A stretch of 64,000 nt of DNA from Plotosus lineatus (GCA_024760905.1 CM045733.1:24772501-24836500); one strand, 5' to 3'. Shown: positions 44,644 to 54,460, counted from the stretch's first letter. Notes: generated by a model from the letters alone, not told the origin. Numbers and translations: made by a program.

Positions 44644-45027
44644 ACCTAGAGAGCCGGCTGACCTGATTCAGAGGAGGAAGGTGGACATACTGTGTGTTCA
44701 GGAGACCAGGTAGAAAGGTAGCAAGGCAAAAAGCTTAGGAGCAGGGTTTAAGATGTTTTATCATGGTGTGGAGTGGATGGGAAGAGAAATGGAAGAAGAG
44801 ACATCTTGAAGGAGGGCTTTGTCAGGAATATTCTAGAAGTGAAAAGAGTGTCAGACAGAGTGATGAGTCAAATTAGAGTGAATTTCAATGTTGTTAGTGC
44901 TTATGCCCCATAGGCAGGATGTGAGCTAGAAGAGAAGGAGAGATTCTGGAGTGAGTTAAATGAAACGATGCAGAGTACCCCCAGAGGTGAAAGAGTGGTC
45001 CTTGGTGCAGGCAACAGAAGGGATGAG
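44644..45027 (+). mobile_element. Internal RTE fragment lacking both ends
   Basis: Matches the endonuclease region of the intact RTE (51670-52090): AGGAGGAAGGTGGACATACT, GAGACCAGGTAGAAAGGTAG, AGTGCTTATGCCCCATAGGC. It has several internal deletions, including the GADFNGHV block. It has neither 5' nor 3' terminus and no target duplication, unlike ordinary LINE insertions. Confidence 0.85.
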
Positions 45028-45039
45028 GAATTTGCATTT

Positions 45040-45465
45040 GATATGCATTTGATATGGATTCATGTGAAGCATATTCTTCACCTGCACATTCTTTCAACAT
45101 GTGAAATAAACTTGTAGCCTTGCTTTGCACTGCTCGTGACATCACTTTCACATTTCTTTGTCTATTATCTTCCAACCATGTGTATAGCAACTTTTCCATT
45201 TCTGCAATTGGTTCGTCACGCTGTTTTGTGATGATAGTTGACTTAATTGGAGCTGCTGCTTTCACTGCTTCCTTAATGTAGTCCTTGTCCTTCAAAATTG
45301 TAGACACCGTGGAGTGGGAGAGATGTAGATCCCAAGCGATGGAATTTACTTTTCCCCTCCTTCATACTGCTTTATCACTTTCATCCTTGTCTCCAACGAC
45401 AGTGCCTTCCTTGCTTTCTTGGTAGAATTGCCATCTGATGAATCGGACTTCCTCTTGGGGGCCAT
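45040..45465 (-). pseudogene. Tigger transposase N-terminal fragment
   Basis: Starts at ATG 45463-45465: MAPKRKSDSSDGN, then KALSLETRMKVIKQYEGGEK, the first helix region of the CENP-B-type DNA-binding domain. A one-base insertion near 45350 shifts the frame, which then continues KVNSIAWDLHLSHSTVSTIL and later EKLLYTWLEDNRQR (second helix-turn-helix, HTH_CENPB_Tnp type). The similarity ends near SLFHMLKECAGEE, about residue 130 of a family that usually exceeds 450. The DDE catalytic domain is missing and replaced by the RTE piece. Confidence 0.85.
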
Positions 45466-45712
45466 GGTAACGGTGTACAGTAAATGAATGTAAAATTGTA
45501 CCGTAAAAGAGATGTTGCTGCGACAGTATCGAGTCACTGAGTGTAGTGGTAGAATGCTGTGAGTGTGAGATGCTGGGATGCTGTGGTGGCACAACTATCT
45601 TACACCCTGCGCTGTCTGACATATACAGTAAACTTACAATAGGCATCTGCTAGACGTGGTCATAAGTATGGGTGGTCATAACTTGAGTACGTCATAACTC
45701 AGATAGTGACTA

Positions 45713-45865
45713 GGGTGACCCAAAAAAATGGGAACTTTTTAACAATAATATCAAACCAAGAGTGAATTTTTTTCATATCCAAAGACACAAATTTGAGGTA
45801 AATGCATTTCGTAACCTGGATTTTTCGTTTGTTGGGTATTTCGTAAGGTGAGGTACCACTGTGTG

Positions 45866-45866
<1 letters not shown>
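45713..45866. mobile_element. Solo end of a T3-type Tigger element
   Basis: Ends with CGTAAGGTGAGGTACCACTG, identical in layout to the right end of the 39.9 kb element. No partner terminus was seen. It abuts the T6 element on the left. Confidence 0.6.

Positions 45867-45907
<41 letters not shown>
45867..45907. repeat. (TA)n microsatellite
   Basis: About 18 TA units between two transposon ends. Confidence 0.95.
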
Positions 45908-45910
<3 letters not shown>

Positions 45911-46369
45911 TAAAACCTCCGCTGACGAACGCTTAAGATCACGAACTTTTCGCCTCAAGAACATTAATTTTGTGAGCATATAGTCTCTGCTGACGAACTA
46001 GTTTTCGGCGGACGAACCAAACCACGCGGTCGAACAGCGCCACGGTGGTGGCCACGAGAAGCTGACGCACTCCCACTACATTCCATCAAGCCATCAACTA
46101 CCATCACAAAGGTAAATAAAACGACTTTATTATACAGTACAGTTTATTTCTTTAATTACAATACAATAGCACATTTATTATACATAAAATAAGGTATATT
46201 TTTGTGTAGTTTTAAGGCTTATTTAGTAGAAAATTATGTTTTATGGGGACCTGGGAACGGATTATTCTCATTTTAATGGTTTCTTATGTGAAATAAATGT
46301 TCGGAAGACGAACTTTTCGCCTTACACACACTTTCTGGGAACCAATTATGTTAGTGAGCAGAGGTATCA

Positions 46370-46372
<3 letters not shown>
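45908..46372. mobile_element. Tigger-like MITE (family T8)
   Basis: Ends CAGTAAAACCTCCGCTGACG and the complement of AGCAGAGGTATCACTG. Repeated GACGAAC motifs near both ends. 465 bp without coding capacity. Confidence 0.75.

Positions 46373-46402
<30 letters not shown>
46373..46402. repeat. (TA)n microsatellite
   Basis: About 15 TA units between two transposon ends. Confidence 0.95.
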
Positions 46403-46408
<6 letters not shown>

Positions 46409-47440
46409 ATACCTCAGCTAATGAATTTAATCCGTTCCAAGGGATGAAACAGTTATTCCCATAAGAAATAACAGAAAACCAATTCATTTCTTCGAACCCC
46501 CACACAAACGCCTATAACCTGCCACAAACATGTATATTGACCTAATATATGAACCCTCAAGCAACCAAGCTATTTTGAAGACTAGTATGACCGAGTGGGG
46601 TTATTTGTGATCACATTGACTTTATACAGGAATATTTCAGATAGTTTTAGGGGTTTTCATATGTATTTCACTCTCTAATATGTTTGTCCATCATTTTATG
46701 TAATTAGGTGTGGAATTTGATATATTTTTACAAAAAAGAAGCAAAAAACACACATTGAAAGAACAATAATAATTACTTTGCACAAAATACGTATTATTAT
46801 GTAGTAATGCTGTTGTCATGGTGCATGGTTGATACTGCCGGTACTGCTTTGCCACAAACATATGACAAGAGCTGTGCTCCTCTCTCCCATTGTTAGGTTT
46901 CATCTGTTCTGGGATGTGTGGCTTGTTTGACCTGAGAGTGGCTACGTAAGTAAGCCCATCAATCAACAGCTCTTCAGCAAGGGGGACTGAGGTGAAGAAA
47001 TTGTCTGCAGTGATATTTCTTCAACTTATGCGCCAGGGAGATGTAAGATCTTCCTTGGGTCATAAGTGACCCCACACAAGTTTGGATTATACTTGCCACA
47101 TGGATTGGTCGATCCTTACAAAATTCTATGAACAAACGCAGGACAAATAGATGGACAAATTCTTGGTAGGACAAATTAATAAAATTAATTTTAAAAAATG
47201 GCACCTGAAGATATATGCCCAGGGTCATATATGACCTCACTCAGTTGCTTGAAGGTCAAAGATAAACATATAAAAAAGCACAGAGCAAACAATATGAAGT
47301 GCAGTAAACACTATTTATACTCGCGTGCAGGAGCTCAGAAATTGAATTTTTGCTCGTTGGATAGAGCAGATTTTTGGTGGGTTCTAAGCTCGTATCATGG
47401 AAAAATCTTAATAAGAGACACTTGTTAGATGATGTACCAC

Positions 47441-47442
<2 letters not shown>
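46403..47442 (-). mobile_element. Element with Tigger-like ends and a piggyBac interior (family T9)
   Basis: Left end TGTGTGATACCTCAGCTAAT, right end the complement of TTAGATGATGTACCACTG. They pair as GTGRTACMTCA. The interior contains a clear piggyBac transposase fragment. TTAA duplications expected for a piggyBac insertion were not found at these ends, so the fragment may be cargo or an older nested copy. Confidence 0.6.
46805..47020 (-). pseudogene. piggyBac transposase fragment (DDE_Tnp_1_7)
   Basis: The minus-strand frame reads RNITADNFFTSVPLAEELL, then IDGLTYVATLRSNKPHIP. DNFFTS carries a catalytic Asp of the piggyBac family, and GLTYVATLRSNKP is the block that normally follows. A TGA replaces the Gly codon expected before RNIT, and the frame is lost beyond about 46805. 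Only about 70 of the 500-600 residues of the family are seen. Confidence 0.8.
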
Positions 47443-47476
<34 letters not shown>

Positions 47477-47512
47477 CATATATATATACACACACATACA
47501 GACACACACACA
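47443..47512. repeat. (TG)n(TA)n(CA)n compound repeat
   Basis: TG, TA and CA runs in succession, with ACA interruptions. A second near-palindromic compound repeat like the one at 40761. Confidence 0.95.
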
Positions 47513-47923
47513 CAGAGATCCCTCGCAACTTCAGGCTTCAATTTATGCAGGTTTTTTTTAAATATTCATCGAAATAAAAAATATGGAAATTAAGGAATAA
47601 AAGGGGAAAAGGTTAAGGAAAATGCCACAAAAATTAGGCCAGTTATGCAACAAAAACCCTAAACAAACACTGAACAAAAAACAACCCAAAATCTCCCATC
47701 AATCTGCGTGCGTGAGTCTTTATGTGTGTGTATTTATATTTGATTTACATCATATACATTCAAAAATTTAATTGTTATTATAAGCATTTATTGCATTGGA
47801 TATGTATTTATTGATATTATATACACATATACATGTACGTATACATCAGTCGGATCCTACTTCGCGGATTTCAGTTCAGGAGGATCTCGGTCCCAATTAA
47901 CAGCGGAAAGTGAGGGATCCCTG
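47513..47923. mobile_element. Tigger-like MITE (family T10)
   Basis: Ends CAGAGATCCCTCGCAACTTC and the complement of GAAAGTGAGGGATCCCTG. 411 bp. The ends resemble those of the element at 54740. Confidence 0.75.
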
Positions 47924-47929
47924 TATATT

Positions 47930-47933
<4 letters not shown>

Positions 47934-47971
<38 letters not shown>
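47934..47971. repeat. (TG)n microsatellite
   Basis: About 18 TG units. Confidence 0.95.
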
Positions 47972-47972
<1 letters not shown>

Positions 47973-48468
47973 CATTCCTGCCTTATGTTCCTGGGGGACA
48001 CAAGGACCCTGATCAGGTTAAAGACATTATTATAGACTATTTTACTAGTAGTTAAGTAGAAGTGTGCAATTCTTATTTGGTGACAGGAAAAAAATAGGCT
48101 TTAACAATAAAGTATGAATAGCGCAATACCTCCTAATTTGTATACCATATTAAATCAGAGTTTGTTTTTTGGATACTACTATTTGAGTGACAATGGAGGC
48201 TTTCATCTGTGTGAGTGATTCACTGTTCTGTGATCATATTGTCCTGTGCAATATGATTCAGATGACATTCATTGCATAACTAAATTAAAATCATTTGAGC
48301 AGTGACTGATTCCCTGTTTGAGGTCCATGTGACAATATCACTAAATGCAGTCATGAAAGCATTTCTCTGCAATAGAGATGAATACAAAGGAGTGATTCAT
48401 TCCTTATTTACACACTTACCCATCACCTTACAGGACTATATTAGATTATTAACATAGCACAGTGAGTT
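47972..48468. other. No gene recognised
   Basis: Unique-looking AT-rich sequence. Confidence 0.55.
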
Positions 48469-48527
<59 letters not shown>

Positions 48528-48530
48528 GTG
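48469..48530. repeat. (TG)n microsatellite
   Basis: About 28 TG units with one CG interruption near 48523. Confidence 0.97.
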
Positions 48531-49580
48531 TGCACATAGCATCAAAAAAGAGCTATCCCACAGATCAAATCCTTTTAAGTGGCTGACCTTTTGGGCATTT
48601 TGGGGGCTAAAGTGCAAACGTGTCATCATGCCTTCCAGGGTAAAGTGCACACTGACCTCAACAGTAATCCACCCTTTATGAATATTCATTAGCATATGTC
48701 ATAACTGAGAGGGCTATTCTGCTGCTCTTTTTTGACATTTATTACCCCCCCACACACACCACCACCACCACCAGCTTGTTTTGTTCCACTCCAGTGATTG
48801 TCTAAGCATGACCCAAATAACCTTTAACTGATCTTTGCAGCACTGTCACAGCCTCACATGGCTGTAAGATGAGAAAACAGTCTTCTGTCTTCCTCATTTC
48901 CACTAATCTCCATGAGTGAGTTTGCTAAATGTACTTTGATCAACTCTGCTCTTCAGGCCACAAATGCTGGTTTTATATCTGTATAATAAAACTATTAAAT
49001 ATCGTATAACAACAAGACAAAATGCAGAGCCACGGGACAGAAAATCTTTTGAAGTTCAGCAACATTTTACACATTTCTGGGAAAACCTAAACTAATTATT
49101 ACTAATTTATTGGTTTGTGCACTATTACAAAGTTGTGTGCACAGTTATAGTAAATATTTACTATAGAAACTAGTCATTATCATTGTTTTTAGAGTGTGTT
49201 CATGCAGAATGATCTTTATACTTCAAAGGGCATCTTGCTTTCACACTCAGAGTTGCATGAGAAAGAGCCAAAATCTCTCATTAAGTCGAAGCGAGTTCAG
49301 TTTCACTTTAATTCAGTTTTTATCTGTGGAAGACTTATAACAAAAGATATTCTCAGGAAGCAGATTTACAGACGTCCAGATGGAGATTGAGCTCACTAAT
49401 GAGCAAGCCAGAGGCAAAAATGGAAAAGAAAAACTCCCTGAGAAGACATGAGGAAGAAATTTTGAGACAAACCAGAGTCAAAAGGGAACCAATCGTTTTT
49501 TAGGTGACAGCATCATTATAGTACACAGTTAGAGGAGAATAAAGGTGAGCAGTGTGTTTAAAGAAGCTCAGCATGAACAC
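48531..49580. other. No gene recognised; candidate conserved block at 48540-48720
   Basis: Non-repetitive sequence. The first 200 bp include TATGAATATTCATTAGCATA, a palindromic POU-like arrangement, and AGTGGCTGACCTTTTGGGC. A (CCA)n run lies at 48759-48773. No ORF longer than 69 codons. Confidence 0.4.
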
Positions 49581-49581
49581 T

Positions 49582-49914
49582 GGCTTGGCATGGTGGCTTA
49601 ATGGTTAGCATATCCATCTCACAGCAAGAAGTGTCCTGGGTTCAGTTCCCATGCTCAAGTGTTTCTGTGTGGCATTTGCATGTTCTCTCCATGCTTGTGT
49701 GGAATTCCTCCAGGTACCACAGTGTCCCCACACACAATCTAAATCCCATGCACATTAGGTATGAGTGCGAGGGTGAATGCTTGTGTATGTTGGCTTTGCA
49801 ATGGTCTTGTGAGCTGTGCAGGCTGTACCTTGCCTTCACTTAGTGTCAGCTGAGATAGTATCCAGCCTCCCTGGCACCTTAGTAGGATTAATCAGTTTGC
49901 AAATGAGTGAGAGA
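49582..49914 (+). mobile_element. V-SINE, full length
   Basis: Head GGCATGGTGGCTTAATGG, B-box region GTCCTGGGTTCAGTTCC, core TTTGCATGTTCTCTCCATGC, and the TAGTAGGATTAATCAGTTTG tail with ATGAGTGAG. The best-preserved V-SINE in the window. Confidence 0.88.
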
Positions 49915-50398
49915 CTATAAGCACAAGGCAGTCTTTATGACTACAGCAGCTGCTGTTAGTTACAAATCTATAATATCCATGTGAGAGTATCCACTGACAG
50001 TGGTGTGCTTTGGGATAAATCCAGAGAAGTACATGGTGAGTTGGATATGCAGAAACTCCAAGCAAAAGTAGGATGACTCAGGCAGGTCTGGGGGGGTAAG
50101 AGGAGACACAGCAGGACAATTCTATTTGGATCCGACACAGACATCTTTCAGCAAAGGGAACATTTTGACATTTACCAACAGCAGAGAGGTTACATCTGAT
50201 CAATCGGTGAATTCATCTCTCTAAATACTTCTATTTGTCTGGGTTAACAACATTATTTGGCTATGAATTGTTTAGACAAAAACAACAACAAAAGGTGTTT
50301 TAATAAGGTTTAAGCTGCCAAGCCACCAGATTAGTCGATTTATTGGATTGATGAGCATGTAGTGAATTGATGAACCATGTACTGGACTAATGTTTTTT
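49915..50398. other. No gene recognised
   Basis: Unique-looking sequence with no recognised repeat. Confidence 0.55.
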
Positions 50399-50617
50399 TG
50401 ATGATGGTGGTGGTGGTGGCGGCGGTGGTGATGATGATGATGGTGGTGATGGTGATGGTGATAATGATGATGGTGATGGTGATGGTGGTGGTGGTGGTGA
50501 TGATGATGATGGTGGTGATGGTGATGGTGATAATGATGACGGTGATGGTGGTGGTGATGATGATGATGGTGATGGTGGTGGTGATAATGGTGATGATGAT
50601 GATGATGATGGTGATAT
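50399..50617. repeat. (GGT/GAT)n array with higher-order period
   Basis: Trinucleotide units GGT, GAT and AAT are arranged so that GATGATGATGATGGTGG recurs at 50430 and 50499, and in shortened form at 50555. That implies duplication of a roughly 69-bp block. ORFs across it on both strands (77-96 codons) are artefacts. Confidence 0.9.
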
Positions 50618-51117
50618 CATATAATAGCATAAGTCAGGAATGAAAGCTCATCAACATATGGGTGAAAATGTAATGGTGAAACAATAGCTCTGATAAGTAA
50701 TAGATGGGTGCAGTGAGATCCTCGAGGAAACCACCCTTTCAAGATAGAAAAGCTTCATCAGATAATAAATAATATAATAAATGAACACTACTCCCGACTC
50801 ACTTTTAACAACAACAACAAACCGCCGTGACGCGGCGATCAGTCAATATATCTTCATTTTGATCTGGGCTGTCATCTTCCAACACAATGACAGCAAATTA
50901 CTACAGCGTGTCAAAGTCACCTTTATTTCCCTTTAATGTGTCACCCATTCATACTAACAGATGTTAGCAGATATATTGCAGACTACAAAGAAATCTCAAG
51001 TTATATATTCTTATAAGTATATCTCATATATTTGTTTAAAACATCACCGTTACAGCCCATATACTTGCATTCATGTATCACTGAACAATTGAAAAATGAG
51101 TTGTGTTCATTTACTAA
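50618..51117. other. No gene recognised
   Basis: Unique-looking sequence. A small GC-rich palindromic spot CGCCGTGACGCGGCG lies near 50822. Confidence 0.5.
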
Positions 51118-51295
51118 TTAGTCATTTGCCAAAACACTTAATCCTACTAGGGTTGGGGGGTGGATCCTATCTCAACCAACACTGAGTGCAAATGGGGTAC
51201 TTCCTAAACAACTTGACAGTCCATCATGGGACAACACATACACAACCATTCACACTCACACCTAGCATCAATTTACGACAGCCAGTTAGCCTAAT
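51118..51295 (-). mobile_element. V-SINE, 3' side, split by the RTE
   Basis: Runs from a CATTTGCCAAAACACTTAAT tail to GCCAGTTAGCCTAAT and continues at 54461 beyond the RTE insertion. Confidence 0.85.
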
Positions 51296-54200
51296 TCTGA
51301 ATAATGCAGCCATGAGGTGGGGGGGGGGGCACTAACCAGTGTCTCTCCCCCTCATGCCGGTCCCAAGCCCGGAGAAATGCAGAGGGTTGTGACAGGAAGG
51401 GCATCCGACGTAAAACCAATGCCAAACATTTATGATGCAAATCAAAAGCATTACCCCCATACCGGATCGGTCGAGGCCCGGGTTAACAACGACCGCCATC
51501 AGTGCTGTCAATCAACAGGGTGCTGATGGAAATTGGACTACTGTTGGTCGAAGATGCCGAAGAAGGAGAGGTGGGAGGCGTGTCCGTAGGCAGAGAGGGA
51601 AGAGGAAAAGCATGAGTCTAGGACTGAGAGTGGGGACTTTGAATGTTGGAACTATGCAAAGAAAAGGTAGAGAGCTGGCAGACATGATGCAGAGGAGGAA
51701 GGTGGACATACTGTGTGTTCAGGAGACCAGGTGGAAAGGTAGTAAAGCTAAAAGCTTAGGGGCAGGGTTTAAGCTGTTTTATCACAGTGTGGATGGGAAG
51801 AGAAATGGAGTAGGAGTCATCTTGAAGGAGGAGTTTGTCAGGAATGTTCTAGAAGTGAAAAGAGTGTCAGACAGAGTGATGAGTCTCAAGTTAGAAATTC
51901 AAGGCGTAATGCTCAATGTTGTTAGTGCTTATGCCCCACAGGCAGGATGTGAGCTAGAAGAGAAGGAGAGATTCTGGAGTGACTTAGATGAAGTGATGCA
52001 GAGTACCGCCAGAGGTGAAAGAGTGGTCATTGGTGCAGACTTCAATGGACATGTTGGTGCAGGCAACAGAGGGGACGAGGAAGTGATGGGCAGGTTTGGG
52101 ATCCAGGACAGGAAAGCAGAAGGACAGATGTTGATAGATTTTGCAAAAAGGATGGAAATGTCTGTGGTGACTACTTTCTTCCAGAAGAAACAGGAGCATA
52201 GGGTGACTTATAAAAGCGGAGGTAGGAGCACACAGGTAGACTACATCTTGTGTAGGCGATGTAATTTGAAGGAAGTCAGTGACTGCAAAGTCATTGTGGG
52301 TGAGAGTGTTGCAAAACAGCATAGGATGGTGGTGTGCAGGATGACTCTGATGGTGAGAAAGGTGAAAAAGGCAAAGGCAGAGCAGAAGACAAAGTGGTGG
52401 AAGTTGAAAAAGGAAGAGTGTCGTGTTGTCTTCAAGGAGGAGTTGAAACAGGCTTTGGGTGGCCAGGAAGTGCTTCCAAATGACTGGACAACCACAGCAA
52501 ATGTGATCAGGGACACAGGTAGGAGAGTACTTGGTGTGTCCTCTGGAAGGAAAGTAGAAAAGGAGACTTGGTGGTGGAAAGAGGAAGTGCAGGAGTGTGT
52601 ACAAAGGAAGAGGTTAGCTAAGAAGAAGTGGGACATTGAGAAAACCGAAGAGAGTAAACAGGAGTACAGGGAGACACCGCGTAAGGCAAAAGTAGCAGTG
52701 GCTAAGGCCAAACAGAGGGCGTATGATGACTTGTATGATAGGTTGGATAGTAAAGAGGGAGAAAATGACCTATACAGGATGGCACAGCAGAGAAATAGAG
52801 ATGGGAAGGACGTGCAGCAAATTAGATTGATAAAGGACAGAGAGGGAAATGTATTGACTGATGACAGAAGTGTGCTGGGAAGATGGAAAGAGTACTTTGA
52901 AGAGCTGATGAATGAGGAAAATGAGAGAGAAAAAAGAGTAGAAGAGGTGACCATTGAGGAGCAGGATGTAGCAAAGATCAGTAAGGGTGAAGTGAGGAGG
53001 GCATTGAAGAGGATGAAGAATGGAAAGGCAGTTGGTCCTGATGATATACCTGTGGAGGTATGGAAGTGTCTAGGAGAGGTAGCAGTAGATTTTCTGACAA
53101 GAACATTCAACAAGGTCCTAGAGAGTGAGCAGATGCCAGAGGAGTGGAGGAGAAGTGTGCTGGTGCCCATTTTTAAGAACAAGGGAGACGTGCAGAGTTG
53201 CAGCAACTACAGAGGGATAAAGTTGATGAGCCATACGATGAAGTTATGGGAAAGAATAGTGGAAGCTAGACTAAGGGCAGAGGTCAGCATTTGTGAACAA
53301 CAGTTTGGTTTCATGCCAAGAAAGAGCACAACAGATGCAATGTTTGCTTTGAGGATGTTAATAGAGAAGTACAGAGAAGGTCAGAGGGAGCTACATTGTG
53401 CCTTTGTGGATCTGGAAAAAGCATATGACAGGGTGCCAAGAGAAGAACTGTGGTATTGCATGAGGAAGTCTGGAGTGGCAGAGAAGTATGTTAGAGTGGT
53501 GCAGGACATGTATGAGAGATGTAAGACAGTGGTGAGGTGTGCTGTCGGTGTGACCGACGAATTCAAGGTGGAAGTGGGACTGCATCAAGGGTCAGCTCTG
53601 AGCCCCTTCTTGTTTGCTATGGTGATGGACAGGCTGACAGACGAGGTGAGACAAGAATCTCCATGGACTATGATGTTTGCAGATGACATTGTGATCTGTA
53701 GTGAGAGCAGAGAACAAGTGCAGGAAAATCTAGGGAGGTGGAGGTATGCCCTGGAAAGGAGAGGAATGAAGGTTAGCCTCAGAAAATCAGAATACATGTG
53801 TGTGAATGAGAAAGACCCAGGAGGAACGGTGATGTTGCAGGGAGCAGAGATAACGAAGGTGGAGGATTTTAAGTACTTGGGCTCAACAATCCAGAGCAAT
53901 GGAGAGTGTGGAAAAGAGGTGAAGAAGCGTGTACAGGCAGGCTGGAATGGTTGGAGAAAAGTGTCCGGTGTGATGTGCGATAGGAGAGTGTCAGCAAGAA
54001 TGAAGGGAAAAGTGTACAAGACGGTGGTGAGGCCAGCGATGTTGTATGCCTTAGAAACAGTGGCGCTGAGGAAAAGGCAGGAGGCAGAGCTGGAGGTAGC
54101 GGAGATGAAAATGTTGAGGTTCTCTCTGGGAGTAATGAGGATGGATAAGATCAGAAATGAGTATATCAGAGGGACAGCCCACGTAAGATGTTTTGGAGAC

Positions 54201-54460
54201 AAATTCAGAGAGGCTAGATTGAGATGGTTTGGACATGTACGGAGGAGGGATAGTGAGTATATTGGCAGTAGGTTGCTGAGGTTGGAACTACCAGGCAGAA
54301 GGCCTCAAGGAAGACCAAAGAAGAGATTTATGGATGTGGTGAAGGAAGACATGAAGGTCGTTGGAGTCAGAAAAGCTGCAGAGGACAGGGTGAGATGGAG
54401 GCGGATGATTTGCTGTGGCGACCCCTGAAGGGAGCAGCCGGAAGTAAAAGAAGAAGAAGA
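51296..54460 (+). mobile_element. Full-length RTE-clade LINE
   Basis: An exact 12-bp duplication AGTTAGCCTAAT (51284-51295 and 54461-54472) delimits it. Layout: short 5' leader with a poly-G run (51318-51330), ORF, a 3' end that extends only about 30 bp past the stop, then (AAG)n. The very short 3'UTR is typical of RTE elements. It is closer to BovB/Expander-type RTEs than to the Rex3 at 15-18 kb, judging by its RVGTLNVGTM and QETRWKG motifs. The exact family name is not known to me. Confidence 0.95.
51432..54428 (+). CDS. RTE ORF: AP endonuclease plus reverse transcriptase, intact
   Basis: A 998-residue product without frameshift or stop. It nicks genomic DNA and copies the element's RNA at the nick (target-primed reverse transcription). 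An Arg-rich basic patch lies at about residues 36-60. Endonuclease at about 65-300: N71 (LNVGTM), E98 (QETRW), Y167 (SAYAP), D203/N205 (GADFNGH), D270 (TQVDYIL), H297 (KQHR), all the expected active-site residues. Reverse transcriptase at about 520-800: AFVDLEKAYDRV with D660, and FADD at 751-754. The C-terminal region (FGHVRRRDSEYIG, ends ICCGDP) overlaps the element's conserved 3' terminus. The first ATG is taken as the start. A few residues either way are possible, because the leader has several ATGs. Confidence 0.93.
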   Translation: MMQIKSITPIPDRSRPGLTTTAISAVNQQGADGNWTTVGRRCRRRRGGRRVRRQRGKRKSMSLGLRVGTLNVGTMQRKGRELADMMQRRKVDILCVQETRWKGSKAKSLGAGFKLFYHSVDGKRNGVGVILKEEFVRNVLEVKRVSDRVMSLKLEIQGVMLNVVSAYAPQAGCELEEKERFWSDLDEVMQSTARGERVVIGADFNGHVGAGNRGDEEVMGRFGIQDRKAEGQMLIDFAKRMEMSVVTTFFQKKQEHRVTYKSGGRSTQVDYILCRRCNLKEVSDCKVIVGESVAKQHRMVVCRMTLMVRKVKKAKAEQKTKWWKLKKEECRVVFKEELKQALGGQEVLPNDWTTTANVIRDTGRRVLGVSSGRKVEKETWWWKEEVQECVQRKRLAKKKWDIEKTEESKQEYRETPRKAKVAVAKAKQRAYDDLYDRLDSKEGENDLYRMAQQRNRDGKDVQQIRLIKDREGNVLTDDRSVLGRWKEYFEELMNEENEREKRVEEVTIEEQDVAKISKGEVRRALKRMKNGKAVGPDDIPVEVWKCLGEVAVDFLTRTFNKVLESEQMPEEWRRSVLVPIFKNKGDVQSCSNYRGIKLMSHTMKLWERIVEARLRAEVSICEQQFGFMPRKSTTDAMFALRMLIEKYREGQRELHCAFVDLEKAYDRVPREELWYCMRKSGVAEKYVRVVQDMYERCKTVVRCAVGVTDEFKVEVGLHQGSALSPFLFAMVMDRLTDEVRQESPWTMMFADDIVICSESREQVQENLGRWRYALERRGMKVSLRKSEYMCVNEKDPGGTVMLQGAEITKVEDFKYLGSTIQSNGECGKEVKKRVQAGWNGWRKVSGVMCDRRVSARMKGKVYKTVVRPAMLYALETVALRKRQEAELEVAEMKMLRFSLGVMRMDKIRNEYIRGTAHVRCFGDKFREARLRWFGHVRRRDSEYIGSRLLRLELPGRRPQGRPKKRFMDVVKEDMKVVGVRKAAEDRVRWRRMICCGDP

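Larger units (their letters stand above)
44615..45712 (-). mobile_element. Tigger element (family T6) with transposase remnant and an RTE piece
   Basis: Ends CAGTCACTATTCGAGTTTTG and the complement of CATAACTCAGATAGTGAC form inverted repeats. It starts six bases after the T4 element ends. The minus strand carries a transposase N-terminus close to the right end. The left half is an RTE fragment. Confidence 0.85.

Noticed and set aside
50340..50643. ORFs of 77-96 codons on both strands
   Set aside because: Translations of the GGT/GAT trinucleotide array (poly-Met/Val or poly-Ser/Pro). No gene signal.
52241..53206. 321-codon minus-strand ORF and other long antisense frames at 51984-54236
   Set aside because: Shadows of the intact RTE ORF on the opposite strand. 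Ser/Phe/Leu-rich mirror translation with no domain.
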